In this document: positions 1 through 7,558 of the stretch, one piece after another
Numbering within the stretch: position 1 is the first letter of the stretch
Layout: each line of letters opens with the position of its first letter
Notes under the pieces: model-generated
The model's database searches: none
What the model was told of the DNA's origin: nothing
What the model saw: only the letters and a program-made list of their open reading frames with translations
From: a virus
Virus record (IMG/VR): IMGVR_UViG_3300017962_003379
Location: 1-36,386 of that record
Direction: 5' to 3' (one strand)
Length of the DNA: 36,386 nucleotides
Translations under genes and position numbers: made by a program

Positions 1-207
1 AATTGGAAATTCATGGAACAACAAGGTATCGAACCTGATCAGTTTATCATGTTTACAGATGGTTATCCTTGGGATAGTTGGGGTATGCCAGACTATTGCG
101 ATACAATGTTCTTGATCAAGTATCCTGAATATTGTGGTAAGCCTGGTCCTGCACCTTTTGGACAAACTGTGTACTATGAAGAAGTGGCACAAAAGAAGGC
201 AGCATAA
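1..207 (+). CDS. VWA-like putative metallopeptidase, C-terminal part
   Basis: The reading frame is open from base 1, so this is the last 68 residues of a larger protein that begins upstream. The segment FIMFTDGYPWDSWG resembles the end of the VWA-like domain in putative metallopeptidases found in many marine T4-like phages (DUF2201-type, with the pattern LTDGY...WG). A VWA fold binds a metal through an acidic site; the Asp of TDGY would be part of it. The ATG at base 13 is internal and not a real start. The following gene begins 5 bases after the stop. The family call rests on this short C-terminal motif only. Confidence 0.6.
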   Translation, partial: NWKFMEQQGIEPDQFIMFTDGYPWDSWGMPDYCDTMFLIKYPEYCGKPGPAPFGQTVYYEEVAQKKAA

Positions 208-211
208 GTAA

Positions 212-499
212 GTGCGTATAGTTGAACAAAAAAATAGTTTAAGTGAAGAGGATCTCGAATGGTTACGAGGTTCTCCTACAATACAAAAGATGTTAAAACA
301 AAGACTAATAGTTGAGTTTGACACAAACCCAGATATAGAAACTATAGATTTTAGTGGCACAAGAGGTTTTTATCTTATTAAGAATCTTGGTCATAAAATT
401 TACCAGTTTTGGTTTGAGGATAAACGAGATTACGAAGATTTTCATGCTAATATTTTAGCATATAAATTGAGCAGTGCTAAAATCAAGAATGATAAATAA
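212..499 (+). CDS. hypothetical phage protein, 95 aa
   Basis: I do not recognise this protein. It begins with a GTG codon 5 bases after the stop of the preceding gene, and no clear ribosome binding site decides the start. It is mixed charged and hydrophobic, with an acidic stretch near residues 11-16 (LSEEDL) and an aromatic-rich middle (residues 45-66), and has no signal peptide or membrane segment. Its stop codon lies inside a late-promoter-like GATAAATA box that precedes the next gene, so the promoter is embedded in the 3' end of this gene. Confidence 0.55.
   Translation: MRIVEQKNSLSEEDLEWLRGSPTIQKMLKQRLIVEFDTNPDIETIDFSGTRGFYLIKNLGHKIYQFWFEDKRDYEDFHANILAYKLSSAKIKNDK
491..498 (+). promoter_or_regulatory. 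T4-like late promoter, GATAAATA
   Basis: GATAAATA matches exactly the NATAAATA late-promoter consensus reported for marine T4-like phages. It lies 33 bases before the ATG of the next gene, which leaves room for a transcription start and the AGGAGA ribosome binding site at 521-526. Of the late-promoter candidates in this window it has the best geometry. It overlaps the stop codon of the preceding gene. Confidence 0.6.
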
Positions 500-531
500 C
501 TGCGTATATAATTATTATATAGGAGAAAATA

Positions 532-765
532 ATGACTGAAGAACAAAATAACATTCAAACGGATGCCCCACAAGACGGTGGTTTGGGTGTTGCTGACCTT
601 CAAAATGCTGCTCAAATTATTGACGCTGCGGTATCTCGAGGTGCCTTTAAAGCGAGCGAAGTTGCACAAGTAGGAGCAGTATATAATAAAATTACTGCCT
701 TTATTCAAAGTGTAGTGGCGCAACAAAAATCAAATGAAGAAACAGAAGCACCTGCTTCTGAGTAA
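532..765 (+). CDS. conserved small protein of T4-like marine phages
   Basis: This is a 77-residue soluble protein with an acidic, Gln-rich N-terminus, a central helical segment (about residues 19-63, containing LQNAAQIIDAAVSRGAF and VGAVYNKITAFI) and an acidic C-terminal tail. The central pattern (AQIID/QLAxSRGAFxAxExxQVGxxYN) resembles a conserved protein of unknown function in T4-like cyanophages. The start is well supported by AGGAGA five bases upstream of the ATG. It sits downstream of a late-type promoter and next to the AT-hook gene, an arrangement that also fits marine T4-like phages. Function unknown. Confidence 0.75.
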   Translation: MTEEQNNIQTDAPQDGGLGVADLQNAAQIIDAAVSRGAFKASEVAQVGAVYNKITAFIQSVVAQQKSNEETEAPASE

Positions 766-775
766 GGAGATAAAC

Positions 776-1426
776 ATGGCCTTAAAACACGTTGGTAAAG
801 TAGCAAACACAGGCATGAAGTGTGTGGTTGTTTTTAGAGAAATTTATGATGATAGAGGGAATGTAACAGACCCAACTCATTGTTTAATTGTAGAAACCGA
901 ACGACTACCTGACATGGAACACGATGATGTTGTTCGTGTGGTAGAAAGCCCAGCAGGGCAAGAAGCACAACAGTTCTACGAAATTGCACATCGTAGTATG
1001 TTCAGTGATGGAACTAATATGTTAAGTGGTTTGCATGCTAAAGGATATTTGAGAAAGTATCCAACAGATCAAATCAATCTAACACCTAATAGTAGCACTA
1101 GTGTAAAACTAAGTGAAGTTAACGAAATTATTCGAAAGCAATCAACTGGTATGTCTGACGCTGATATTCGTAACTCTATGGTAGACGATACAGACAGTGC
1201 GCCAAGAACTACTACTTCGTTTAGCCCAAGTCAAACAATTGATCAAGCTGTTGACTCAGGCGAAGCTGTACTAGACGACACTGCTATTGCACAAGGAATG
1301 TTATCACAAGCAGAAACATTTTTAGCAGAAGCACAACGTTTACAAGAAGAAGCGTATGCTATGGCACCTGATCTCAAGCCAAAGCGTGGCCGCCCTAAAA
1401 AGGCAACCGCCAATGCCGATTCATAA
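776..1426 (+). CDS. conserved T4-like phage protein with C-terminal AT-hook
   Basis: The protein has 216 residues starting at the ATG at 776, preceded by AAGGAGA at 764-770; an in-frame ATG at 734 lies inside the previous gene and is less likely. The N-terminal domain (about 1-125) resembles a conserved marine T4-like phage protein of unknown function that begins MALKHVG. The middle is Ser/Thr/Asp-rich and probably disordered, followed by a helix with Ala/Gln/Glu repeats. The extreme C-terminus has KPKRGRPKK (residues 201-209), a textbook AT-hook core (RGRP at 204-207) that binds the minor groove of AT-rich DNA. A DNA-associated role is therefore likely, but the specific function is unknown. 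Confidence 0.75.
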   Translation: MALKHVGKVANTGMKCVVVFREIYDDRGNVTDPTHCLIVETERLPDMEHDDVVRVVESPAGQEAQQFYEIAHRSMFSDGTNMLSGLHAKGYLRKYPTDQINLTPNSSTSVKLSEVNEIIRKQSTGMSDADIRNSMVDDTDSAPRTTTSFSPSQTIDQAVDSGEAVLDDTAIAQGMLSQAETFLAEAQRLQEEAYAMAPDLKPKRGRPKKATANADS

Positions 1427-1724
1427 ACGAAACAGATCTTTTCAAAACATAGTTAGAGAACTAGACATACAAAGTATACCTGCTGAATTTATTCAACAGT
1501 TAAGTTTAGTATGTGAAAATGGCGATAGAATGACATTTGAGCAGCCTGCTATTGAAAACATAGGCGAAGACGATCTTGTTATGACACTAATTCAGCTAGT
1601 AGAAGATAATAATGATCTTGAAAGCAACGTTTGCGATGTTGAAATTGTTATCGATTACAGAAAACTAGAAAGAACTGTCAGTGAACAAACAGACAAGTTA
1701 TTGAGGAAAAATGACAAAAATTAG
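1413..1724 (+). CDS. conserved small phage protein upstream of thyX
   Basis: This is a 103-residue acidic protein. I chose the ATG at 1413, which overlaps the end of the AT-hook gene by 14 bases; the frame is open further upstream but only inside that gene. The segment FQNIVRELDIQSIPAEFI followed by ENGDRMTFE resembles a conserved protein of unknown function found before thyX or other nucleotide genes in T4-like cyanophages. Its 3' end overlaps the thyX start by 14 bases, and the thyX ribosome binding site lies inside its last codons, suggesting translational coupling. No catalytic motif is visible. Confidence 0.7.
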   Translation: MPIHKRNRSFQNIVRELDIQSIPAEFIQQLSLVCENGDRMTFEQPAIENIGEDDLVMTLIQLVEDNNDLESNVCDVEIVIDYRKLERTVSEQTDKLLRKNDKN

Positions 1725-2442
1725 ATTAGTAAGTTACAGTGTTGCAGACCCAGAGTTTGTAAGAGATATCCAAGCAGATTGGATGAAAGACAATCCAGAA
1801 GCAGAATGGGATAACGATCCTGCTTTCCCTACGTTTGATAGTATTCAAGACTTGATTGCATTTTGTGCAAGAGTCAGCAATCCTAGTAATCAGATGAATA
1901 CAGAAACAAATGAAAAACTTATTAAATATCTAATTAAACATGCACACTGGAGCCCATTAGAGATGGTAAATGTGTGTATGGAAATTGATACTACACGTGA
2001 TATTGCACATCAAATTGTGCGGCATCGTAGTTTTAGTTTCCAAGAGTTCAGTCAACGTTATGCTAATCCTGCAGAGTTTGGTAACCAATTTGTTACTAGA
2101 GAAGCAAGATTACAAGATAACAAAAATAGACAAAATTCAATTGAAATTGACAGTGAAGAAGATATTCACTTTGCGTGGGCTGCAAAGCAACAAGAAGTAA
2201 TCGACAAAGCACGAGAAGTTTATGACTGGGCTATTGCCGCCGGTATTGCAAAAGAACAGGCAAGGGCTGTGTTGCCCGAAGGTAATACCAAGACAAGACT
2301 GTACATGAACGGTACACTTCGTAGTTGGGTACATTACATTGACCTCAGAGGTGCTAACGGTACACAAAAAGAACACATGCAAATTGCTCACGCTTGTGCT
2401 AAAGTAATTGCAGAAATTTTTCCTTTGATGAAAGAACTATAA
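1711..2442 (+). CDS. thyX: flavin-dependent thymidylate synthase ThyX
   Basis: ThyX makes dTMP from dUMP using methylene-tetrahydrofolate, FAD and NADPH, feeding phage DNA synthesis. The family signature RHRxxSxxxxSxRY is complete at residues 104-117 (R104-H105-R106, S109, S114, R116, Y117). The C-terminal half carries the expected substrate-binding stretch with ARAVLPEG and the later RSWVHYIDLR segment. At 243 residues it has a normal length. The start is supported by GAGG at 1703-1706. It is the most securely identified gene in the conserved left block and is common in marine T4-like phages. Confidence 0.97.
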   Translation: MTKIRLVSYSVADPEFVRDIQADWMKDNPEAEWDNDPAFPTFDSIQDLIAFCARVSNPSNQMNTETNEKLIKYLIKHAHWSPLEMVNVCMEIDTTRDIAHQIVRHRSFSFQEFSQRYANPAEFGNQFVTREARLQDNKNRQNSIEIDSEEDIHFAWAAKQQEVIDKAREVYDWAIAAGIAKEQARAVLPEGNTKTRLYMNGTLRSWVHYIDLRGANGTQKEHMQIAHACAKVIAEIFPLMKEL

Positions 2443-2449
2443 ACAACGA

Positions 2450-3175
2450 ATGCAAAGCGGACAAAATATAATCTTTGTAAGTTTTGAACCTGGAACAAGA
2501 GGTCATTATACTGCAAGAGTTTTGTCCGCTTTGTCACATGTATACTGGTACAGTCATCCAGACAACGGTAAACAACCTTGGAATGTATCAGACTACAAAA
2601 ACAGTAATATAAGACAACGACAACATAGCAAGTTTCACTTTGATAGAATAACACCTCAAGGTAAACTTCCTCCTACACATGATTATGTAGAAGACTTTTT
2701 TCCAAACAAAGAAAAATATTACAGCGAGGTTTTTTGGCCTCGCTTTAATAGTTTAACACAAGATATTGATAAATCGATTATATACTGCACACACAGTATG
2801 CCCAATGAACTTACACCATACTTTCCAAACAGTAAAATTATTAACATCAGATGGGATCCAGATGAAGCTGCTAGACGATTCTTAATGGTCAGTGCGATGT
2901 TTCCTGGATATATTCGTGCACCTGATATTGTCACTGAAAACAATGAATGGTTACATCAACTAGCAACTATGCGGCTTATCAAACCAGATTTTACACAAGC
3001 AGATGTCTGGTGTTGGAAAAAATATAAAACAATGTTCGAAGACAAGTACAAAAAAGAATATATAGACTGGGTCTATAATAAAAATTTACAAAGATATAAA
3101 TTGAGACACGGACAAGACTTCGAAGTTCATTATAGTACACGTTGGAGTGTAATTAAAGATTACCTATTAGATTAG
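2450..3175 (+). CDS. P-loop sulfotransferase-like protein
   Basis: This 241-residue protein begins with a hydrophobic strand followed by SFEPGTRGHYTARVL (about residues 10-24), which resembles the phosphate-binding loop of divergent phage sulfotransferases that bind the 5'-phosphate of PAPS. A second strand (SIIYCTHSMP, about residue 110) and SKIINIRWDPDEAARRF (about 129-145) would correspond to the 3'-phosphate site. The substrate could be a sugar or surface polymer; nothing identifies it. It starts 7 bases after thyX and its last 23 bases overlap the end of the convergent gene at 3153-3689. Sequence divergence makes the fold assignment moderate and the reaction uncertain. Confidence 0.55.
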   Translation: MQSGQNIIFVSFEPGTRGHYTARVLSALSHVYWYSHPDNGKQPWNVSDYKNSNIRQRQHSKFHFDRITPQGKLPPTHDYVEDFFPNKEKYYSEVFWPRFNSLTQDIDKSIIYCTHSMPNELTPYFPNSKIINIRWDPDEAARRFLMVSAMFPGYIRAPDIVTENNEWLHQLATMRLIKPDFTQADVWCWKKYKTMFEDKYKKEYIDWVYNKNLQRYKLRHGQDFEVHYSTRWSVIKDYLLD

Positions 3176-3689
3176 GCAGTTCTTCCCATTTATTAAAAAT
3201 ATCAATTTGAAATTGCAGTCTACGTTCGTTACTTGGACGTACACCATGCCACTGCAATACATTTACAAATATAGGTACATTCCTATATTCATAAGTCCAC
3301 ATGTCGTCACCTTGTTTATTACTATAAAAATCCACAGCACTTGGATATGTGATAGGCACAGTGAAACACACTGGTCTAAACCCGTCTTGATGTATAAACA
3401 AGCCATTTACTAACTGACTTCTTGCTAGTTGAAATCCTTGCTGTCCTGTGCCTTTAGTTTCATAAAAATCTAAACGCATTTTAAATTCATGCATTAAGTC
3501 TATTAGATTTTTAATAACAGGCTCTTGTAGTAATCCTAAGTCGTAGCAAACTTCAATGCCAAACGGTTCACCGTTTTTGTCCATATACATGTCAAGATTA
3601 AACTTGTCAAACAAGTACATCCATTCCTCGGGATCATATTCTAATTCTGTAAGTTCAATTATATTATTGTTGAGCGATTCAAAGTGCAT
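3153..3689 (-). CDS. 2-oxoglutarate/Fe(II) oxygenase-like protein
   Basis: The 178-residue protein shows a facial-triad pattern: HQD at residues 100-102 (H100, D102), WHGV with H148, and R157 in the RRLQF strand that would bind 2-oxoglutarate. The spacing fits the double-stranded beta-helix of small phage prolyl-hydroxylase-like oxygenases. Such enzymes hydroxylate a peptide, base or small molecule. It is the last gene of the 22-kb leftward run; its start overlaps the end of the B12-type radical SAM gene by 31 bases. Its final 23 bases overlap the convergent sulfotransferase-like gene. The substrate is unknown. Confidence 0.65.
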   Translation of the reverse strand: MHFESLNNNIIELTELEYDPEEWMYLFDKFNLDMYMDKNGEPFGIEVCYDLGLLQEPVIKNLIDLMHEFKMRLDFYETKGTGQQGFQLARSQLVNGLFIHQDGFRPVCFTVPITYPSAVDFYSNKQGDDMWTYEYRNVPIFVNVLQWHGVRPSNERRLQFQIDIFNKWEELPNLIGNL

Positions 3690-5539
3690 ACCATACCACT
3701 CCTAAATTTATAGTTGTCAGTGACAGCTTCGCTGCCTTCTAACAAGTGCTGACCCATACTACTGTAAGCGCCAAATAATGTCGGTGTAAATTCTATTGTT
3801 ACAGTTTCTGCCGTGTCTGTTAAAAAATTATAATCAAATGTTTGTTTATGTGGATATTTTAAATCAGGATTAAACATTCTAACATCACAGTATTGTACAA
3901 GTTGTTCACTGATTTCTGGATCAATGTCAAACTGTTTAACAAAGTTTCTTATATCGTTGAACATTTTATCTCGTTTATTGATTCCCAATGTTACTCTATG
4001 ACCCATACTTTGCATCGGTATACCAAATATATTATCTGCAATCCTATGTCTTACAACTTGATCAAACTGTTCTGTCACTGTACTACCCGATGACTCAGTT
4101 ACAAATTTATACCAACGATCATAAAACTCTATCTTATTGCAAATATTCTGTCTATCTAGGTAGTTTGCATAGTCACGTAAGAAGTTAAACTCGTGTCCTA
4201 GTCTAGTACACCAAGTCCATTCAAACAAGTATTTGATATCATCGTTTGTAAGCCAATTAGTACTGTATATCTGCTCCATATATTCAGCTGTACTAGCATC
4301 ACCATTGTCACCTCTATATCCAGGCCCGACTCCAGGAAACGGACGTTCAATTGTTTGTATACCGTGTTGCTGCCTACTTTCAGGACTTGCAAGTTCGGCT
4401 CCTGGGAGTATACCAAGTGGAAAAATTTGTGTACTTAATTGATCAAAATCTGCAAGCGTAATGTATGTTTGTTTCCAACTGTCAACTGTTTCTCCAGGAT
4501 TTCCAAGTATAAGTTCACAATCTACCGGCAAATCTAATTCTTTACAACGATTAGCAAGAAATCCATACTTGTTGATATCCATGTTGTCACGTTTTATTAA
4601 AGTAAGAGCATCTTCAGTAAGTGTTTGTAAGCTCATAATAAACGCTTTAATAAAACCAGCATCGTATAATTTTTTAGCCATTTGCAATATATCTTCATTT
4701 GCCATTTTAGCCCAATTCACAAAGTACATTTTTGGATAACCATACTTTTCTTTTGTCTCAATTAATATGTCTACAATAGCGTGATCTCTATCTTTAAATA
4801 GCCCAAAGTTGGCATCAACATTATACAAAAACCCGATCTTATTTTGCCCGGCCCATTCGATATCTGCACGTATACGTTCAATATCATACTTAGTTACTTT
4901 ACTATACGTTAAACTACCCCAGTCACAAAATGTACAAGCGTAAGGGCAGCCTCGATGAGTTTCAAACAAAGCACTATGATTAGATTTAACCTCAGTAAAT
5001 AAATTGCTAGCATAAGGACTAGGTATGATTTTTAAGTCACGTATTCTGTCAGATTTTGGATCATTACTGTAAGTCCAGTGACTGCCAAAATTAACACATA
5101 CGTTTGATAGTTCAGCCATTTGTGCTCTATCATCGCAGCGTAACAATTCGACAAACTTTTTTTCGCCTTCATAGTAAACAACAACATCTACATAAGGATG
5201 CTCTTCCCACCATTTGTCGTCGGGTCGTTGAGGTAACTGCGGGCCGCCATATACAATTAAACATTCAGGATATTGTTGTTTAATGGCTTGTGCTAGCCCG
5301 TCATTATAATTAGCATTCCAAACATAGCAACTCATCCCAAACACACTAGGATTGTTTAATGATTCAACTATCTGATTGTAGTCTTGTTTTTCAAAAAACA
5401 TGCCGCCCAGTTGATAATTTTCAACAATGTCTGGCTGTGTTTGTGCATAACTCCAAAGCGTGGCACTACTGTAAGGTAAAAATTGATTTTCACCAGGATT
5501 AATTACAATACTAAAGTGCGACAGATAAACTGTTTTCAT
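3659..5539 (-). CDS. B12-binding-domain-type radical SAM protein
   Basis: The protein has 626 residues. Residues 1-170 look like a cobalamin-binding Rossmann domain (strands around VFGMSCYVW and CLIVYGGPQ, then VVVYYEGE), the layout of B12-type radical SAM enzymes. The SAM-cluster motif is RGCPYACTFCDWG, with C198, C202 and C205 in CxxxCxxC spacing. Downstream come FLYNVDANFG, a typical second strand, and ELILGNPGET. The classic DxHxxG cobalamin ligand is not visible, so any B12 binding would be base-off or His-off. A C-terminal half of about 300 residues is uncharacterised. The start overlaps the methyltransferase stop as ATGA. Family members often methylate unactivated carbons or rearrange substrates; the reaction here is unknown. 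Confidence 0.85.
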   Translation of the reverse strand: MKTVYLSHFSIVINPGENQFLPYSSATLWSYAQTQPDIVENYQLGGMFFEKQDYNQIVESLNNPSVFGMSCYVWNANYNDGLAQAIKQQYPECLIVYGGPQLPQRPDDKWWEEHPYVDVVVYYEGEKKFVELLRCDDRAQMAELSNVCVNFGSHWTYSNDPKSDRIRDLKIIPSPYASNLFTEVKSNHSALFETHRGCPYACTFCDWGSLTYSKVTKYDIERIRADIEWAGQNKIGFLYNVDANFGLFKDRDHAIVDILIETKEKYGYPKMYFVNWAKMANEDILQMAKKLYDAGFIKAFIMSLQTLTEDALTLIKRDNMDINKYGFLANRCKELDLPVDCELILGNPGETVDSWKQTYITLADFDQLSTQIFPLGILPGAELASPESRQQHGIQTIERPFPGVGPGYRGDNGDASTAEYMEQIYSTNWLTNDDIKYLFEWTWCTRLGHEFNFLRDYANYLDRQNICNKIEFYDRWYKFVTESSGSTVTEQFDQVVRHRIADNIFGIPMQSMGHRVTLGINKRDKMFNDIRNFVKQFDIDPEISEQLVQYCDVRMFNPDLKYPHKQTFDYNFLTDTAETVTIEFTPTLFGAYSSMGQHLLEGSEAVTDNYKFRSGMVCTLNRSTII

Positions 5540-6141
5540 GCTTTACGATATATCCTTAAACTATGATAGTGTTGAACACCTTCATGATTTAAACTTTTAA
5601 AAGGACCGTGTTCTTCTACTAGTTCTAATGCTGTTTGTGTGTCCCACCCACTAATATTTACATAATCATACCCTTCTTGGTTTGGAACAGTCATAACAAG
5701 TACACCATCGTCAGTTAAACTATCTGCTAGATTTTGTGCTGGCGCACTATCTAAATGCCCGCGAGTAAACACACCACTAGCAATAATAACAGGATATTTA
5801 CGTGGAAAAGCAGTTGCTAGAATATCACAGTAATTAACACTGCGATAGTAAAGTTTTGCTTGATCTAAAAACATCATGCTAATGTCATAACCGTCTACAT
5901 TCAAGTAACGTGACTTTTGTAGTATTTCTCCAACAGCGCCTGGTCCACAAGCTAAGTCTGCAATTTCAACATCAGCATCATAATTTAACATTACCCAAGC
6001 GGCTGTTTTACTAGGACCAATCCAATTGTCTGTTAAGATAATATCGTTGGTATAGGTATCCCAATTTTCAAAAATTTCTTTTTGTTTTGTAATGTCATTG
6101 AAACCATCTATATAACTTGTTTTTAATATATCAGTATTCAT
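5536..6141 (-). CDS. class I SAM-dependent methyltransferase
   Basis: The 201-residue protein carries motif I as IADLACGPGAVG at residues 60-71, followed by an acidic strand end (VDGYDISMMFLDQA), the standard SAM-binding Rossmann arrangement. A later hydrophobic strand (GVLVMTVPNQEGYDY) fits the post-core region of a small-molecule methyltransferase. Its overall look is close to UbiE/Methyltransf_11-type proteins. The start overlaps the preceding adenylating enzyme by 11 bases and the stop overlaps the B12-type radical SAM gene as ATGA, so the three are probably co-translated. The substrate is not evident. Confidence 0.8.
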   Translation of the reverse strand: MNTDILKTSYIDGFNDITKQKEIFENWDTYTNDIILTDNWIGPSKTAAWVMLNYDADVEIADLACGPGAVGEILQKSRYLNVDGYDISMMFLDQAKLYYRSVNYCDILATAFPRKYPVIIASGVFTRGHLDSAPAQNLADSLTDDGVLVMTVPNQEGYDYVNISGWDTQTALELVEEHGPFKSLNHEGVQHYHSLRIYRKA

Positions 6142-7558
6142 CTACAATCCACTCCTTGTTCTTTTTTAAATCTTGTTCCATTCTTAGCAGACTGATTTTA
6201 CTAAGATTATATTGATTGCGTACTAGTATATTCATTTTATCTTTAACTCTAGTATACTTAACTGGTACTTGCCATTTTGCTACTTTTGATCTTACATACT
6301 CGTCGAATTCCTTAGGATCAATATCGCCGCTATATACGCAACCGGGTATTTGACCTAATTTCTTGTCCTTAATTGGATAGATATAGCAGTCATTGATTTT
6401 TGGATGACGGGAAATATAATCTGCAATTTCCCAAGGATATAATTTTCCACCACCTCTGTTAATAAAGATTTCTTCTGCTCGTCCTTTATAACGCATATTA
6501 CCGTCGTTGCCAATTTCAATAATGTCATTGGTATCATACCAATCATCGCCGGGTGTGCTTATTCCTTTAACTAGTAATGTGCCACGCTTACTTATCTTTA
6601 TTTTTCCGCCGGTATTGACAAACCAATCACAAGGTTTTCCTATGTGCGTATTATCTTCTCCTCTGAGACAATAATTTGCAATATAGTCACCTATTACACC
6701 ATCACCATACATTTGTATATATCTTTTAGGTTTAAAAAATTTATCCATTTCTTTTAAAAATTGCTTACTGGAAGGGCCGCCGCCAAATTCTACAGTGTTT
6801 AACTTATGAGAACCTTTGTTACTGTTTATTATTTTTTGTAGCGCAAGAGGAAACCCAGTAATCCAAGTTGGGTTTATAACTGTACATGCATGATCATATT
6901 CTAAGGGTTCTTGTATTAGATAACACCAACCACCTACACTTAGTGTATTAAAGACAATTTCTTGTCCCCATGAAATATGTGGGTGCATATGTGCAATTGT
7001 TCGATTTTCTTCGGGATTTAAATAATCTGGATTTCCCTGAGATCTGTACGCATTTTTAGAGTCTTGACCGCATCCCCAATTGTTTTCATCTAACTCATAA
7101 GGTGTACTATAACATTTTGTATATCCATAAGGATCAGTTGTGCCACTACTATAATAGCACATATATTCTTTATCTTGTGTTATTGTTGGTTCAAAGTGTC
7201 TATGTTCTACAGACGCTAAATTGCCCTTTTTATCTAATCTTATAATAACATTAGCATTATTAACTTTTAATCTAGCAGACTCTTCATACACTGTTGCATT
7301 CATTGGTAATGTTGTACCACAACCTTCTATTGACGCAGCAATAAGATATAGGTATGTTTCAACACAGTTTGTACCTTGAACACAAATACGATGTTTAGGA
7401 CCATACCCTAACTCGTTTAACCATTTTTTCTTTTCCAAAGACATGTCAATTAACTGATTGTATGTAATTGTTCTATTTTTATCACTAAGCGCAGGTCTAT
7501 CTACAGCAGGATAATTATAAAAAGGTCTAATAGATTTTTTATTCTGGTTTGTTTTCAT
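6131..7558 (-). CDS. ANL-superfamily adenylating enzyme, downstream copy
   Basis: This 475-residue AMP-forming ligase-like protein has the ATP loop SSGTTDPYGYTK at residues 138-149 (motif A3), a YDTNDIIEIGNDG segment with the Asp that holds the ribose, GRAEEIFINRGGGKLYPWEI (hinge and A8 region) and a C-terminal lid with the candidate A10 lysine in LSKISLL. The usual A5 signature YGxTE is replaced by YGDGVIG. It adenylates a carboxylate and passes it to a thiol or amine in the general family. It is a close paralogue of the next upstream gene, starts inside its end by 20 bases, and shares a 53-base identical DNA stretch with it. Substrate unknown. Confidence 0.88.
   Translation of the reverse strand: MKTNQNKKSIRPFYNYPAVDRPALSDKNRTITYNQLIDMSLEKKKWLNELGYGPKHRICVQGTNCVETYLYLIAASIEGCGTTLPMNATVYEESARLKVNNANVIIRLDKKGNLASVEHRHFEPTITQDKEYMCYYSSGTTDPYGYTKCYSTPYELDENNWGCGQDSKNAYRSQGNPDYLNPEENRTIAHMHPHISWGQEIVFNTLSVGGWCYLIQEPLEYDHACTVINPTWITGFPLALQKIINSNKGSHKLNTVEFGGGPSSKQFLKEMDKFFKPKRYIQMYGDGVIGDYIANYCLRGEDNTHIGKPCDWFVNTGGKIKISKRGTLLVKGISTPGDDWYDTNDIIEIGNDGNMRYKGRAEEIFINRGGGKLYPWEIADYISRHPKINDCYIYPIKDKKLGQIPGCVYSGDIDPKEFDEYVRSKVAKWQVPVKYTRVKDKMNILVRNQYNLSKISLLRMEQDLKKNKEWIVDEY
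7113..7165. repeat. 53-bp copy 1 of repeat within tandem ANL genes
   Basis: These 53 bases are identical to 8533-8585. They encode the adenylate-binding loop (around MCYYSSGTTDPYGYTKC) of the downstream adenylating gene. The surrounding sequence of the two genes differs much more, so the identity points to recent duplication with local gene conversion or strong codon-level constraint. Confidence 0.9.
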
